Below, one piece after another: positions 9,740 to 18,512 of a stretch of 64,000 bases of DNA (the stretch's first letter is position 1; every line of letters starts with the position of its first letter). The position numbers and the translations under genes were made by a program. The notes beneath the pieces are model-generated. The model was not told the DNA's origin. It ran no database searches and was given only the letters and a program-made list of their open reading frames with translations. The stretch comes from JAAZPT01 sp034180455 (GTDB lineage: Bacteria; Bacillota; Clostridia; Christensenellales; Aristaeellaceae), in the NCBI GenBank assembly GCA_034180455.1, contig JAXFOG010000018.1, positions 1-64,000 on the forward strand. Direction: 5' to 3'.

Positions 9740-9769
9740 AAAATTTCCTCCAAATGTATAATCATATCA

Positions 9770-9798
9770 ATATTATCATAATCTGTAATAATTGTAAA
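9770..9798 (-). promoter_or_regulatory. Probable glgP promoter
   Basis: On the minus strand TTTACA (9798-9793), 17-bp spacer, TAATAT (9775-9770), about 30 bp before the glgP start. Confidence 0.6.
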
Positions 9799-9806
9799 AC
9801 CTCTTA

Positions 9807-12113
9807 TTATTGTGAATTAAAGCTTTTTAGGGCTTCAATGTAATTTTTATCTACAAATTTCCAATCAGCAGGCAATAAATTAGTATATTTTTTGGTAAAG
9901 TAGCGCTTATCAATAAGCATTATAATTCCTTTGTCTGTTTCACTACGAATGACCCTGCCACTTGCTTGCAGTATTCTTTGTATAGCTGGATAAAGATATG
10001 CATATTCATATCCAAGTGAATACTTTTCGTCAAAGTACTCCATAATCAATTCACTTTTTATATCAGGCTTTTGCAGTCCAACTCCTACTATTATTGCTCC
10101 ATACAGCAGCTTACCTGGCAAATCAATTCCTTCAGAAAAAGAGCCACCCATAACACATAATGCTAGTATATTAGAATTTGGTTTAAATTTATTTATAAAA
10201 TCATTTTTCTCAGAATCGCTCATATTTCTACTTTGTACTAGTAAGTTATCGGTATTTAGATTTTCAAGTTCAAATTTCATCATGTCTAGATATTCATAAC
10301 TTGGCAAATAGACAATATAGTTTCCTTTGTGAGAATTTACAAGTTCAACAATAAGAGATGCAATAGAATTTAATGTCTTTTCTCTATCTGTGTAATATGT
10401 ACTAGTGTTGCTTCTTAGTATCAATAGATTTTCCTTAGGAAAAGGAGAGGGCAGACTAAATGTAGCATCATCATTTCCTCCTCCAAGAATTATTTTCATC
10501 TTAGACAATGGAGCTAAAGTTGCTGAAAAAAACACAGATCCCGATAAACTATTTATCGATTGCAAAATCTGAAATCTAGGATCTATGCATATTAGTTGTA
10601 ACGAAGCATTTTTATTGTCTGAATTATATATGATTTTATAAGCAGATTTAGCATTTTCAATACCAAACAAAAAGGAGTTTATGCATTTGTATACTTCACT
10701 AACAGTTTCGCCTAATTCGGATTTTACAGTATCCTTCTCATACATAAAAAAATCAGCACATGAATATTTAATATTTTCGCATATTGCAGAAATATGCTCT
10801 GGTATTTCTAAAAGCCTTAAATCTTTTTGTTTTGTATCGCTTAATGATTTAATCTCACTTAGCAGATGTTTAAGTTGCTTGTGCAAGACATTATTTTTCT
10901 TTAACACATTCGCAATTTCTTTATTCCATTTCTTTATTATTTCAGTATCAATACAAGAGCTTAAGCTTTCTCTCAATCTTGGAATAAGTTGGTGTGCCTC
11001 ATCAACAAGCAAAGATATTCCATGTTTATCCTGCTCTGCGCGTATAAGTTTTACAAATGGATCGAATATATAATTATAATCACAAATTACTATATCTGCT
11101 AAATAGTATAAGCTAAGACTAAATTCAAATGGGCATATATTATTATTTATTGATACCCTATGGATAGTTTCAAAATCCCATATTTTTTCATTTAGTATTT
11201 CCTGTATAGCAGATTTTTCTCGAACAAAGTGACCCTTAGCAAAAGGACATTTGTTTGGATCGCAGTCCATATCGTGAATACATGCCTTTTCTTTTGCAGA
11301 TATTACTAAAGACCTTAAAGAAATTCCTTTATTTAGCAAAAGCTTAACTGCATTTATTGGAGCCTGCCTTGCAGATGTTCTTGCAGTAAGATACATTATT
11401 TTATTGCAATATCCTTGCTCCATTGCTTTTACAGCCGGGAATATACTTGACATAGTTTTGCCAGTTCCAGTTGGGAGAGATGCATAGAGCTTTTTCTTTA
11501 ACCTTATTGTGGTATATACTTGGGCAGCCATATCCCTTTGACCTGGTCTAAAGTCAGAAAATGGAAAAGTCAATTCTGAAATGCTTTCATCTCTTTTTAA
11601 GAGATGTTCAGCTTCTTGATGCAAGAAATTAACATAAGGAACTATTAGTTCATAAATTAAATCATTAGCATGCTCTCTGCTAAGTTTCTCTTTAAAGCTA
11701 GAGCATACATTACCTTCCTTATCGCAGTAGTTTAATACTACTTCAATGCACTTTTGATCTGGTCTATTATTATATAGCATTGCAGCATAAGTATAAGCTT
11801 GCCAAATATGCCTTGGTAAAGGCTCTTTAGGTGGATCATCCTTATTGCATAGCTTTATTTCTTCAATTGTTGCACAAGAAATAGAGTCGCAGAATGCATC
11901 CATGCGACCTATAATTCCTAATTCATAATCATCATAAACTAATGAAGATATTATGCTATATTCTGATATATAATTATCGTCCAGCTTGCTTTGACGAGCC
12001 TGATGAGACAAAGTACCTGCAAGCATCGCTTCAGAGTTTGAAGATGGCGTTATATCTTCATGCACAAAGGTAAATTCTACAAGCTCTCTTACAGAGATCG
12101 ATTTTTTAATCAT
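9807..12113 (-). CDS. PD-(D/E)XK nuclease fused to a DinG/XPD-like iron-sulfur helicase
   Basis: A 768-residue cytoplasmic DNA repair enzyme of the Rad3/DinG superfamily. The N-terminal 1-180 has a Cas4-like nuclease core: GRMDAF with Asp72, EEIK with Glu85 and Lys87, and the QAYTYAAML helix near 105. The helicase begins around 185 with FRPGQRDMA; Walker A is PTGTGKT (214-220) and DEAH is in VDEAHQL. Cysteines at about 278, 284 and 289 (ACIHDMDC, NKCPF) fit the iron-sulfur cluster of XPD helicases. The C-terminal motif VI is ASGRVIRS. The pairing of nuclease and helicase suggests processing of branched or flap DNA. It overlaps the zinc peptidase start region by 8 bp, implying co-transcription. 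Confidence 0.88.
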   Translation of the reverse strand: MIKKSISVRELVEFTFVHEDITPSSNSEAMLAGTLSHQARQSKLDDNYISEYSIISSLVYDDYELGIIGRMDAFCDSISCATIEEIKLCNKDDPPKEPLPRHIWQAYTYAAMLYNNRPDQKCIEVVLNYCDKEGNVCSSFKEKLSREHANDLIYELIVPYVNFLHQEAEHLLKRDESISELTFPFSDFRPGQRDMAAQVYTTIRLKKKLYASLPTGTGKTMSSIFPAVKAMEQGYCNKIMYLTARTSARQAPINAVKLLLNKGISLRSLVISAKEKACIHDMDCDPNKCPFAKGHFVREKSAIQEILNEKIWDFETIHRVSINNNICPFEFSLSLYYLADIVICDYNYIFDPFVKLIRAEQDKHGISLLVDEAHQLIPRLRESLSSCIDTEIIKKWNKEIANVLKKNNVLHKQLKHLLSEIKSLSDTKQKDLRLLEIPEHISAICENIKYSCADFFMYEKDTVKSELGETVSEVYKCINSFLFGIENAKSAYKIIYNSDNKNASLQLICIDPRFQILQSINSLSGSVFFSATLAPLSKMKIILGGGNDDATFSLPSPFPKENLLILRSNTSTYYTDREKTLNSIASLIVELVNSHKGNYIVYLPSYEYLDMMKFELENLNTDNLLVQSRNMSDSEKNDFINKFKPNSNILALCVMGGSFSEGIDLPGKLLYGAIIVGVGLQKPDIKSELIMEYFDEKYSLGYEYAYLYPAIQRILQASGRVIRSETDKGIIMLIDKRYFTKKYTNLLPADWKFVDKNYIEALKSFNSQ

Positions 12114-12789
12114 CCCTTTGAGGTCTTAAAATTAAAAGCCTTATAAGGTGTAATAAGCTGGTAAGTGCTGCTGCAACATAGGTTAAAGCAGCTGCATCAA
12201 GGACATTATTTACATATTTCATTTCATCCTGAGTTAAATAGTTGTTCTCTACAAGTGCCAACTTTGCTCTTTTACTAGCATCAAATTCTACGGGTAATGT
12301 TACTAGGGTAAATAAAAGTGTGAGAGCATATGCTATTATTCCTATGTTGATAAGTGTATTTGAATACAGTACAAATCCAGCTAATAGGATAATAGGGGAA
12401 ACTGAAGAAGAAAATTGCACTATTGGAACAATTGCAGATCTAAAGCGCAAAGGAAAGTACCCTTCAGCATCTTGAATAGCGTGACCAGCCTCATGTGCAG
12501 CTACTGCTATAGCAGAAATAGTTGTTCTACCATATACACCGTCTGAAAGGGAGAGAGTTTTGTTAATAGGATTGTAGTGATCACTTAGCATTCCATTGCT
12601 TCTGTTTATAGGCAACCTAGTACCGATCTGATGTTGTATCATTGAACGTGCTACTTCATTTGCAGAAACTCCACTTCTAGCCTGAATTTTATTTCCTTCG
12701 TTAAAGGCACTTTTAACCTTAATTTGGGCAAACAGTGCGATAAGTATTCCAGGTATTAGAATTATAAATGTCCAGTCGTAAAAAAACAT
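12106..12789 (-). CDS. YugP-family membrane zinc metallopeptidase
   Basis: A 227-residue membrane protein with hydrophobic segments at about 8-22, 130-150, 150-170 and 195-215. The zinc motif HEAGH lies at 99-103 (AAHEAGHAIQD). The family (Zn_peptidase_2, B. subtilis YugP) has no firmly known substrate. AAGGAG precedes the ATG. It is the first gene of a two-gene unit with the nuclease-helicase; the functional link between them is not obvious. The plus-strand flavoprotein diverges 45 bp upstream. Confidence 0.9.
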   Translation of the reverse strand: MFFYDWTFIILIPGILIALFAQIKVKSAFNEGNKIQARSGVSANEVARSMIQHQIGTRLPINRSNGMLSDHYNPINKTLSLSDGVYGRTTISAIAVAAHEAGHAIQDAEGYFPLRFRSAIVPIVQFSSSVSPIILLAGFVLYSNTLINIGIIAYALTLLFTLVTLPVEFDASKRAKLALVENNYLTQDEMKYVNNVLDAAALTYVAAALTSLLHLIRLLILRPQRDD

Positions 12790-12834
12790 AAAATGGCTCC
12801 TTATTGTGATATAATAATTTTAAGAGGTGATAGC

Positions 12835-13338
12835 ATGAAAAATATAAATATTAGCGAAATATCCCAATACATTATTGAAAATATAGGAAAGGGATTCTTC
12901 TTAAATTCAAGTGATGGAAATATTGATAATACTATGATAATAGGGTGGGGAGGACCACTAATTATGCATAGCGTAGATGCATTTGTTGTTGCTGTAAGGC
13001 CAAGTAGGTTTACTTATGAGCTTTTAAACAAAAATCCATACTTTACAATAAGTATACCATTACATGATATGAAAGAGCAAATCAAAATTGCAGGTAGCAA
13101 ATCTGGTAGGGATATACATAAATTTGGCACTGAAGGATTAACTGCAGAAAAGGCTAAATCTGTAAATGTTCCTATCGTAAAAGAATGTGGACTTCATATA
13201 GAGTGTAAAATTATCTCTTATGCAGATATGCAAGATGAATCAATTGAAGATAGGACTAGGAAACTCTACTATGCTGACGGTGATTTACATAGATTTTATA
13301 TTGGAAAGATTTTAGAAGTTTATTATACAGATAGATAG
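12835..13338 (+). CDS. Flavin-reductase-like FMN-binding split-barrel protein
   Basis: A 167-residue cytoplasmic protein of the flavin reductase/FMN-binding family: GWGGPLI, VAVRPSRFTYELL and NPYFTISIP match the FMN-binding core and the substrate loop. The start is set at 12835 because AGAGGTGA lies 5 bases upstream; the in-frame ATG at 12793 has no ribosome site. A TATAAT at 12810-12815 could be a -10 box but would leave a very short leader. Substrate unknown; relatives reduce flavins or act as oxidoreductase partners. Single gene, ended by the shared terminator at 13359. Confidence 0.8.
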   Translation: MKNINISEISQYIIENIGKGFFLNSSDGNIDNTMIIGWGGPLIMHSVDAFVVAVRPSRFTYELLNKNPYFTISIPLHDMKEQIKIAGSKSGRDIHKFGTEGLTAEKAKSVNVPIVKECGLHIECKIISYADMQDESIEDRTRKLYYADGDLHRFYIGKILEVYYTDR

Positions 13339-13358
13339 GCACATTTTAACAAAAATAA

Positions 13359-13386
13359 AAATCCCGGAATTAGTAATTCGGGATTT
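13359..13386. terminator. Bidirectional terminator between converging genes
   Basis: AAATCCCG pairs with CGGGATTT with an inner AATT/AATT extension and one bulged G; A run on the left and T run on the right serve both strands. Confidence 0.85.
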
Positions 13387-14087
13387 TATAATGCCTCAAA
13401 TTGTCTGCATATAGTGTACTTTGATATCGCCATCTGTGTAGAACCCTGCACATAATAGTTTATTAAGTCTCTTATATATGTTGGCAGGAATCTGTTGTAT
13501 TTAATCTCCAAAATGATATTACCATTTTTGAAGCATGGAATAGTTGGAATAAATGGATTAAACATATCATGACTTGTAAAGCCCGTTTTTAAAGATTTGT
13601 CAAACGTTATTCTTACATCTTCGGCAGTATGAAGGTATGCTTCACGTACATAATCAACTATTACAACTGGTCTTAGGAGATTAAGACGCATTTCTCTATA
13701 TACATCGTGCAAAAGTCCACTGTTGGTTTTATCCAAATCCGTAGGATCACATACTATAAGCTGATCTGCTAATTCTCTTGGTATGCTAATGCTTCTTTTT
13801 GATATTAGCGTGCCGAGCTTTGTCTTGCACTCCATCTTAATAATTTTATCAGAATAGTTATATATTCTTATTCTATATTTGTTTCTATTCTGTACGCCAT
13901 CTATTTTATCATAATAAGCATTATTGAAAACAGTATCAAAATACAACGAGCGTATGGCATAGTTATTGTTTTTATCTCCGTTTGGATCTCTATCTAAAGT
14001 ATTATCCAATGCTGAAGCCAGTAGCCGATACTGCATCTCGTTTATATGAAATTTTAACTCATGCCTTATCGGAACATCTATTGGCAT
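13386..14087 (-). CDS. VTC-domain polyphosphate polymerase-like protein
   Basis: Shows the triphosphate-tunnel (CYTH-like) VTC fold: RHELKFHI at the N-terminus, SLYFDT, KYRIRIYN, MECKTK and a C-terminal ILEIKYN. Basic residues lining the tunnel in VTC4 bind ATP and polyphosphate, so the likely role is polyphosphate synthesis at the membrane with its DUF4956 partner. An upstream GTG at 14114 would overlap the previous gene by 25 bp; the ATG at 14087, just after that gene's stop, is preferred and begins right before the conserved RHELKF. About 233 residues. The CotH-like protein often found with this pair is absent here. Confidence 0.85.
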   Translation of the reverse strand: MPIDVPIRHELKFHINEMQYRLLASALDNTLDRDPNGDKNNNYAIRSLYFDTVFNNAYYDKIDGVQNRNKYRIRIYNYSDKIIKMECKTKLGTLISKRSISIPRELADQLIVCDPTDLDKTNSGLLHDVYREMRLNLLRPVVIVDYVREAYLHTAEDVRITFDKSLKTGFTSHDMFNPFIPTIPCFKNGNIILEIKYNRFLPTYIRDLINYYVQGSTQMAISKYTICRQFEAL

Positions 14088-14089
14088 TT

Positions 14090-14779
14090 TTAGTTGCCTG
14101 CCTCTGTTTGACACGCTACCATAGTAACGTCATACACGTCATTTACTTCTCTAATACTATTTATTATTTGATCTTCATTGTTGTTAATTCTTATTTCATA
14201 AGTGATCTCTGCGCCAGCATGAGTTACAGTTTTGCTTCTTAATCTATGCTGTTTTACAGTTCTGTTAAGAGCTTCTTCTACATACATAGCCGAATTAGGT
14301 TGGCAATGTACAACGAGTAGATATGAATTTGGCTTTTTGAAACTCAAAAGATACAATGCAAATACAAACAAAGAGAGTATTATTGCAACTGCTACTGCTA
14401 TAATATAGAGCCCTGCTCCAAGCAGAATACCCATAGTAAGTGCCCAGAACATATAAGCTGTATCCAGAGGATCCTTTACAGCTGTTCTAAAACGTACAAT
14501 ACTTAGTGCACCAACCATACCCATTGAAAGAGCTATATCGCTTTTGATACACATTACAACTGGGGTGGTAATAAGAGTAAGCATAATCAATGTAATAGGG
14601 AAGTTAGGACTGTATAGCACTCCGCGGAATGTTTTTTTATACACAAAGCCGATTATGCATCCTACTATAAATGCAATTAATATTGAAATTAAAACATCAG
14701 TTATGGATATACTTGCAAACTGAGCACCAAGCCCAACATTGCTTACAATATCTGATTTGCTTATATTGTCAAGGGACAT
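14090..14779 (-). CDS. DUF4956 membrane protein, partner of the VTC protein
   Basis: A 229-residue integral membrane protein. Hydrophobic stretches at about 28-46, 58-76, 100-118 and 120-145 form the membrane part, and a soluble ferredoxin-like tail of about 80 residues follows. The conserved GALSIVRFRTAVKDP is the family hallmark. DUF4956 genes sit next to VTC-domain genes in many bacteria, and the pair is thought to make or move polyphosphate. AAGGAGA precedes the ATG. It is the first gene of a two-gene unit with 2 bp spacing. Confidence 0.85.
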   Translation of the reverse strand: MSLDNISKSDIVSNVGLGAQFASISITDVLISILIAFIVGCIIGFVYKKTFRGVLYSPNFPITLIMLTLITTPVVMCIKSDIALSMGMVGALSIVRFRTAVKDPLDTAYMFWALTMGILLGAGLYIIAVAVAIILSLFVFALYLLSFKKPNSYLLVVHCQPNSAMYVEEALNRTVKQHRLRSKTVTHAGAEITYEIRINNNEDQIINSIREVNDVYDVTMVACQTEAGN

Positions 14780-14852
14780 CGCTTATTCTCCTTTTAATCT
14801 GCAATAATACAACAATTATAATATAAGCAATTTAAAAGGTCAAGCTGCCCTC

Positions 14853-14887
14853 TTGAATATACACTGATAATTAAATATAATTATCAG
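14853..14887 (+). promoter_or_regulatory. Promoter with an overlapping palindromic operator (thioesterase gene)
   Basis: TTGAAT (14853-14858), 17-bp spacer, TATAAT (14876-14881). A perfect 10-bp inverted repeat (14864-14873 and 14878-14887, loop AATA) covers the -10 box and abuts the ribosome site AGGAGG. It could be a repressor operator, or an RNA hairpin sequestering translation. Confidence 0.7.
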
Positions 14888-14899
14888 CAGGAGGTATAT

Positions 14900-15289
14900 A
14901 TGGATAAAAAAATAGTATTTGAGCAAAAAACAATCGTTGATAAAAAAACAACAGCGAAATATCTAGGAAGTGGAACTCTTGATGTTTATGCTACTCCTGC
15001 TATGATAGCTTTTATAGAGAACACTTGTATGAAATCAGTTGAGTCATTGTTGGAACCTGGAGAATGTACAGTAGGAACTTTAATAGATGCTCAGCATATT
15101 GCTGCAAGTCCAGTTGGTATGGAAATTGTATGCTCATGTGAGCTTATAAGCCGTGATAGAAAGCGTCTTACATTTGAAGCTACCGTCAGTGATAGCATAG
15201 GTGTAATAGGAAAAGCTCGCCATGAAAGATTTATCGTAGATGAAAATAAGTTTATGTCAAAAACAAACGAAAAATTAAACCTAAAATAA
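14900..15289 (+). CDS. Hot-dog fold acyl-CoA thioesterase (FlK-like)
   Basis: A 129-residue single hot-dog domain resembling the fluoroacetyl-CoA thioesterase group. Family features include STOP-like residues TPAMIAFIENTCM, EPGECTVGT and the H-x-A-x-P/S stretch AQHIAASPVGM, followed by the long strand pair ending GKARHERFIVD. The probable role is hydrolysis of a short acyl-CoA in the cytoplasm; the actual substrate is unknown. ATG with an ideal AGGAGG. It stands alone between its own promoter and a terminator. Confidence 0.8.
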   Translation: MDKKIVFEQKTIVDKKTTAKYLGSGTLDVYATPAMIAFIENTCMKSVESLLEPGECTVGTLIDAQHIAASPVGMEIVCSCELISRDRKRLTFEATVSDSIGVIGKARHERFIVDENKFMSKTNEKLNLK

Positions 15290-15308
15290 AAATATTATAG
15301 CCTTAAAA

Positions 15309-15330
15309 AAATAAGCCATACGGCTTATTT
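15309..15330. terminator. Bidirectional terminator
   Basis: Perfect 9-bp stem AAATAAGCC/GGCTTATTT around ATAC, flanked by A and T runs. It overlaps the last codons of walJ on the minus strand. Confidence 0.85.
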
Positions 15331-16125
15331 TAATATATAAACATTACTTCTTGCATCATGCCTTGCACAACAAAGTGAAAAATCAATATTGGGTTCAGCA
15401 CCTTTATCAAGTAAAACTTTTTTTGTGGTATTATATGCTAATTCGTATGTGTTGGTATTGCGACTTAAGTGCCCTAATATAAAATGCTTTGTACCACTCT
15501 GACACAACTTTAATATATTCTCAGAGCAAAGTTCATTGCTTATATGCCCGGTTCTGCTTAATATTCTACGTTTTAAAAATATTGGATATTTAGTGGAGGA
15601 CTGAAGCATATCTACATCATGGTTGCTTTCAAAAAGCAAGACTTCGCTGCCTTCCAATACTTCGTAAACTTTTTTTGGAACAAAGCCCAAATCTGTGCAT
15701 ATACAAACGGAATGGCCATCTGAGAAAAATTTATAAGCGACAGGTTGAGCAGCATCATGTGGTATGCTGAAAGGCAAAATTTCCATATTTGAAGCAAAAA
15801 AACTCTGATCAGGCTCAATTCCTATAGCTTCTACATCAAGCTTAAGTGATTTATTCATAGCCATTGCATCAAGAGTTCCTTCAGTAGAATATACAGGTAT
15901 ATCCAGCATTTTTGCGATTGATGAAACGCTTTTGCAATGATCACTATGCTCATGAGTAACAAGGACACCCTTTATAATACTTAAGGGAATATTTGCTGCT
16001 TTTAACTCTTCTACAATAGTTTTGCAAGGAATTCCTGCATCTACAAGCAAGCCACCTTTTTCATTACCAACAAAGCTGCAATTTCCAGAAGATCCACTTC
16101 GTATATTGTACATAATTAAACTCAT
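15325..16125 (-). CDS. WalJ/YycJ-like metallo-beta-lactamase fold hydrolase
   Basis: A 266-residue cytoplasmic metallohydrolase with the metal motif THEHSDH (His58, His60, Asp62, His63) and a downstream His in SIPHDAAQPV. SGSSGNC at 10-16 is typical of the WalJ (YycJ) group, proposed to be a 5'-to-3' exonuclease linked to DNA replication and cell-wall control. The walRK two-component genes, its usual neighbours, are not here. It lies 6 bp downstream of vanY and is the last gene of the long minus-strand cluster. Confidence 0.88.
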   Translation of the reverse strand: MSLIMYNIRSGSSGNCSFVGNEKGGLLVDAGIPCKTIVEELKAANIPLSIIKGVLVTHEHSDHCKSVSSIAKMLDIPVYSTEGTLDAMAMNKSLKLDVEAIGIEPDQSFFASNMEILPFSIPHDAAQPVAYKFFSDGHSVCICTDLGFVPKKVYEVLEGSEVLLFESNHDVDMLQSSTKYPIFLKRRILSRTGHISNELCSENILKLCQSGTKHFILGHLSRNTNTYELAYNTTKKVLLDKGAEPNIDFSLCCARHDARSNVYILK

Positions 16126-16131
16126 TAGCTA

Positions 16132-17223
16132 TTATTTTTCTCCGTACTTTTTAATATATTCTTCAAGAGCAAGATTTTCTTTATGCATTATCTGTGAATG
16201 TTCTATTCCTACATATCTTATATGCCATGGTTCGGCAATATATCCTGTAATTTTTTCCTTATCCTTTGTATATCTTAATATAAAGCCATACTCATAACAA
16301 TGCTCTGCTATCCACTTTGATTGCTCAGTATCTTTAAAAAGTTTTCCAGGAACTGATATATCGAATGCAAGACCAGTTTGATGCTCGCTTGTGCCAGGCA
16401 TTGCAACTGTAAGGTTTGTAGCACTTTCAGCCTTATCTCTACTCAAATTATTACTTTTTATAAATTCATTAACTCTTTTTTCAAATAATTTGTTTTGTGA
16501 ACTATAACTTCTATATGCAGAACTAATTTGCCAGTTTTTTAAGTTGTAATTATTACAGGCATCTTTAAGCATTTTATTAAGAGCCAAAGTAGCAGTATAA
16601 TCGGCTTTTGTATCTTTATACTTTACTTTGGCATATTCTTTATCTAGTATATCTTCAACATTTATTAAATTACCAGGAGTATAATCTTTACTAAGTTTTA
16701 CCTGCTTATTTACAAGTAAAAGAAAATCTTCTGATTTTTCTTTAGCTTTTTCAGCGGGGTTAATTGTAGGACTAGGACTTGGAGTAGCAACTGCTTTTTG
16801 AGCTTCTTTTCCAAATAAAACATTATAGGTTGATGAACCAATAATACCATCTGCATCCAGACCATGCTGTGTCTGAAACCAAATAACGGAATTTTTTGTT
16901 GACGGACCAAACTGGCCATCTATTTCTCCATTGTAAAAGCCAAGCTCCATTAGCCTTAACTGTATTTGCTTTATATGTTCTCCACTATTTCCACTTCTAA
17001 TAAGCACCGGAGTAGGCTCAGGAGTAGTATTTGGAGCAATAGTATGTGTTACTGAAACATTTTTATCCACACTGTACATTTTTTGTAGAGGTGTTGGAGT
17101 AACATTTTTTTCATATGAGTATGTTTCATAGCTTGATTTTAATTTAATCAACAAAAACAATAAAAGTATTGAAAACAATAAAGCAATAACTATTGTAAGT
17201 GTTTTTTTTATTTTTAAGCTCAT
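16132..17223 (-). CDS. Membrane-anchored D,D-carboxypeptidase (VanY-like) with a peptidoglycan-binding domain
   Basis: Trims the terminal D-Ala of cell-wall stem peptides outside the cell. The 363 residues comprise a signal anchor at 8-27, a PG_binding_1 domain at about 76-138 (GEHIKQIQLRLMELGFYNG, FGPSTKNSVIWFQ), a Pro/Ser/Thr linker and a VanY/M15B domain at about 200-355. The zinc ligands are His281 and Asp288 (SEHQTGLAFDIS) and His334, with catalytic Glu331 (EPWHIRY). It overlaps manA by 4 bp. No vancomycin-resistance regulators are near, so it is likely a housekeeping enzyme. Confidence 0.9.
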   Translation of the reverse strand: MSLKIKKTLTIVIALLFSILLLFLLIKLKSSYETYSYEKNVTPTPLQKMYSVDKNVSVTHTIAPNTTPEPTPVLIRSGNSGEHIKQIQLRLMELGFYNGEIDGQFGPSTKNSVIWFQTQHGLDADGIIGSSTYNVLFGKEAQKAVATPSPSPTINPAEKAKEKSEDFLLLVNKQVKLSKDYTPGNLINVEDILDKEYAKVKYKDTKADYTATLALNKMLKDACNNYNLKNWQISSAYRSYSSQNKLFEKRVNEFIKSNNLSRDKAESATNLTVAMPGTSEHQTGLAFDISVPGKLFKDTEQSKWIAEHCYEYGFILRYTKDKEKITGYIAEPWHIRYVGIEHSQIMHKENLALEEYIKKYGEK

Positions 17224-18512
17224 TTTTTATTTTTGGCTTTTGCCATAAGCAACGTGCCTTTTCCTTCTATTGTAAATTCTGAAACATTTGCTGGAACTAT
17301 AGCAGTATCACCATTTAAAAGATTTAGTCTATTATCATAGGATAATATTGTGGCATTTGTAAAGCTTGTAATCGTAATAAAAGATTCTCCATTATTCTTT
17401 ATAGTTTCTCTTCCATCAATATTTATTACATAGAGAATAAATGACTCAACATCAAGAAGTGTATTAATACCTATTTTGCTAGGCAAAGATGATACGTTTA
17501 GCTCCCTATCATACTTAATGCAATTTATAGAATCATCAATATGCAATGGTCTCATTTTGCCATTTTTATCTTTTCTTGCCCAATCCCATAACCTATAAGT
17601 AACATCACTTGATTGCTGCACTTCATATACAACTATACCACTTCCAAGTGCATGCACTGTTCCAGGAGCAATGTGAAGCACATCGCCTTTTTTTACGAAT
17701 ACATAATTCATATACTTTTCAGGGCTTTCTCCTGATTTAAGGCATTTGCTCAAATATTCTGGTTTTGTATTTGGTTTCAATCCATATATGAGTTTTGAAT
17801 TTTCTTCGCAGTCCAATACAACCCACGCTTCCTCTTTACCAAGCTTGCCATTTTCATGCTTATGGGCATATTGATCGTCGGGATGTACTTGTATACTTAA
17901 CAAACCTTTTGCATCAAGTAACTTTATCAATAGGGGAAACTGAGTCGTAGTATCAAAACTGTTGCCAATAAAAGGAAGGCCATATATCCTTTGCAAATCC
18001 TCAAGCGCAGTACCATTAGGGTCCTTACTGTTAAGTGTGGGAATAGTACTTAGTTCCATGCTCTCACCCGTTGTTGAGTCAGGAATATCTTTGTTGTATA
18101 AAGTTTTAAGCTTTTCTCCGCCCCATGGAGTCATTGAACCATGTCTAAAGCAAGGAATCATTTTGATAGGGGACATAGGGCAATTCTCATTTATTCTTAT
18201 TTCAAAAGCATTACAATTCATTTTGCCTATATAAATTGTGTGATCAGCTATTTCTTCTAGACGCTCAGAATTTTTTGAGTCATAAGGTAATATGTGCAAG
18301 CAATCATATTTATTAGCATATAGATTTTTTAGCTCAGATAACAAATCATAAATATTTGCATTAGAAATAATATCAAAATTCTCAATTTCCAAAACTTTTC
18401 CAGAAAAATGCCATGCTTCTTCTGCATGCTTATGACTATAATTTTCAGTAAAGCTTGCCAGCAAGATACCATCTTTATTTATGCTTTTAATGCTATTGTT
18501 CTTACTGCTCAT
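17220..18512 (-). CDS. manA: Mannose-6-phosphate isomerase with an unrecognised N-terminal extension
   Basis: Interconverts mannose-6-phosphate and fructose-6-phosphate in the cytoplasm. The catalytic cupin part covers about 113-430: PWGGEKL, IQVHPDD (zinc His210), KEEAWVVLD (Glu227/228) and APGTVHALG. Family members are about 310-320 residues; here 430. The extra 112 N-terminal residues match nothing I recognise. They contain HKHAEEAWHFSG and a hydrophilic beta/alpha pattern. An internal ATG at 18176 (residue 113) could yield a standard-length enzyme. The start overlaps the ABC gene end by 11 bp. Confidence 0.88.
   Translation of the reverse strand: MSSKNNSIKSINKDGILLASFTENYSHKHAEEAWHFSGKVLEIENFDIISNANIYDLLSELKNLYANKYDCLHILPYDSKNSERLEEIADHTIYIGKMNCNAFEIRINENCPMSPIKMIPCFRHGSMTPWGGEKLKTLYNKDIPDSTTGESMELSTIPTLNSKDPNGTALEDLQRIYGLPFIGNSFDTTTQFPLLIKLLDAKGLLSIQVHPDDQYAHKHENGKLGKEEAWVVLDCEENSKLIYGLKPNTKPEYLSKCLKSGESPEKYMNYVFVKKGDVLHIAPGTVHALGSGIVVYEVQQSSDVTYRLWDWARKDKNGKMRPLHIDDSINCIKYDRELNVSSLPSKIGINTLLDVESFILYVINIDGRETIKNNGESFITITSFTNATILSYDNRLNLLNGDTAIVPANVSEFTIEGKGTLLMAKAKNKK

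Noticed and set aside
14088..14114. GTG start at 14114 for the VTC gene
   Set aside because: It would overlap the DUF4956 gene by 25 bp; the ATG at 14087 directly precedes the conserved domain.
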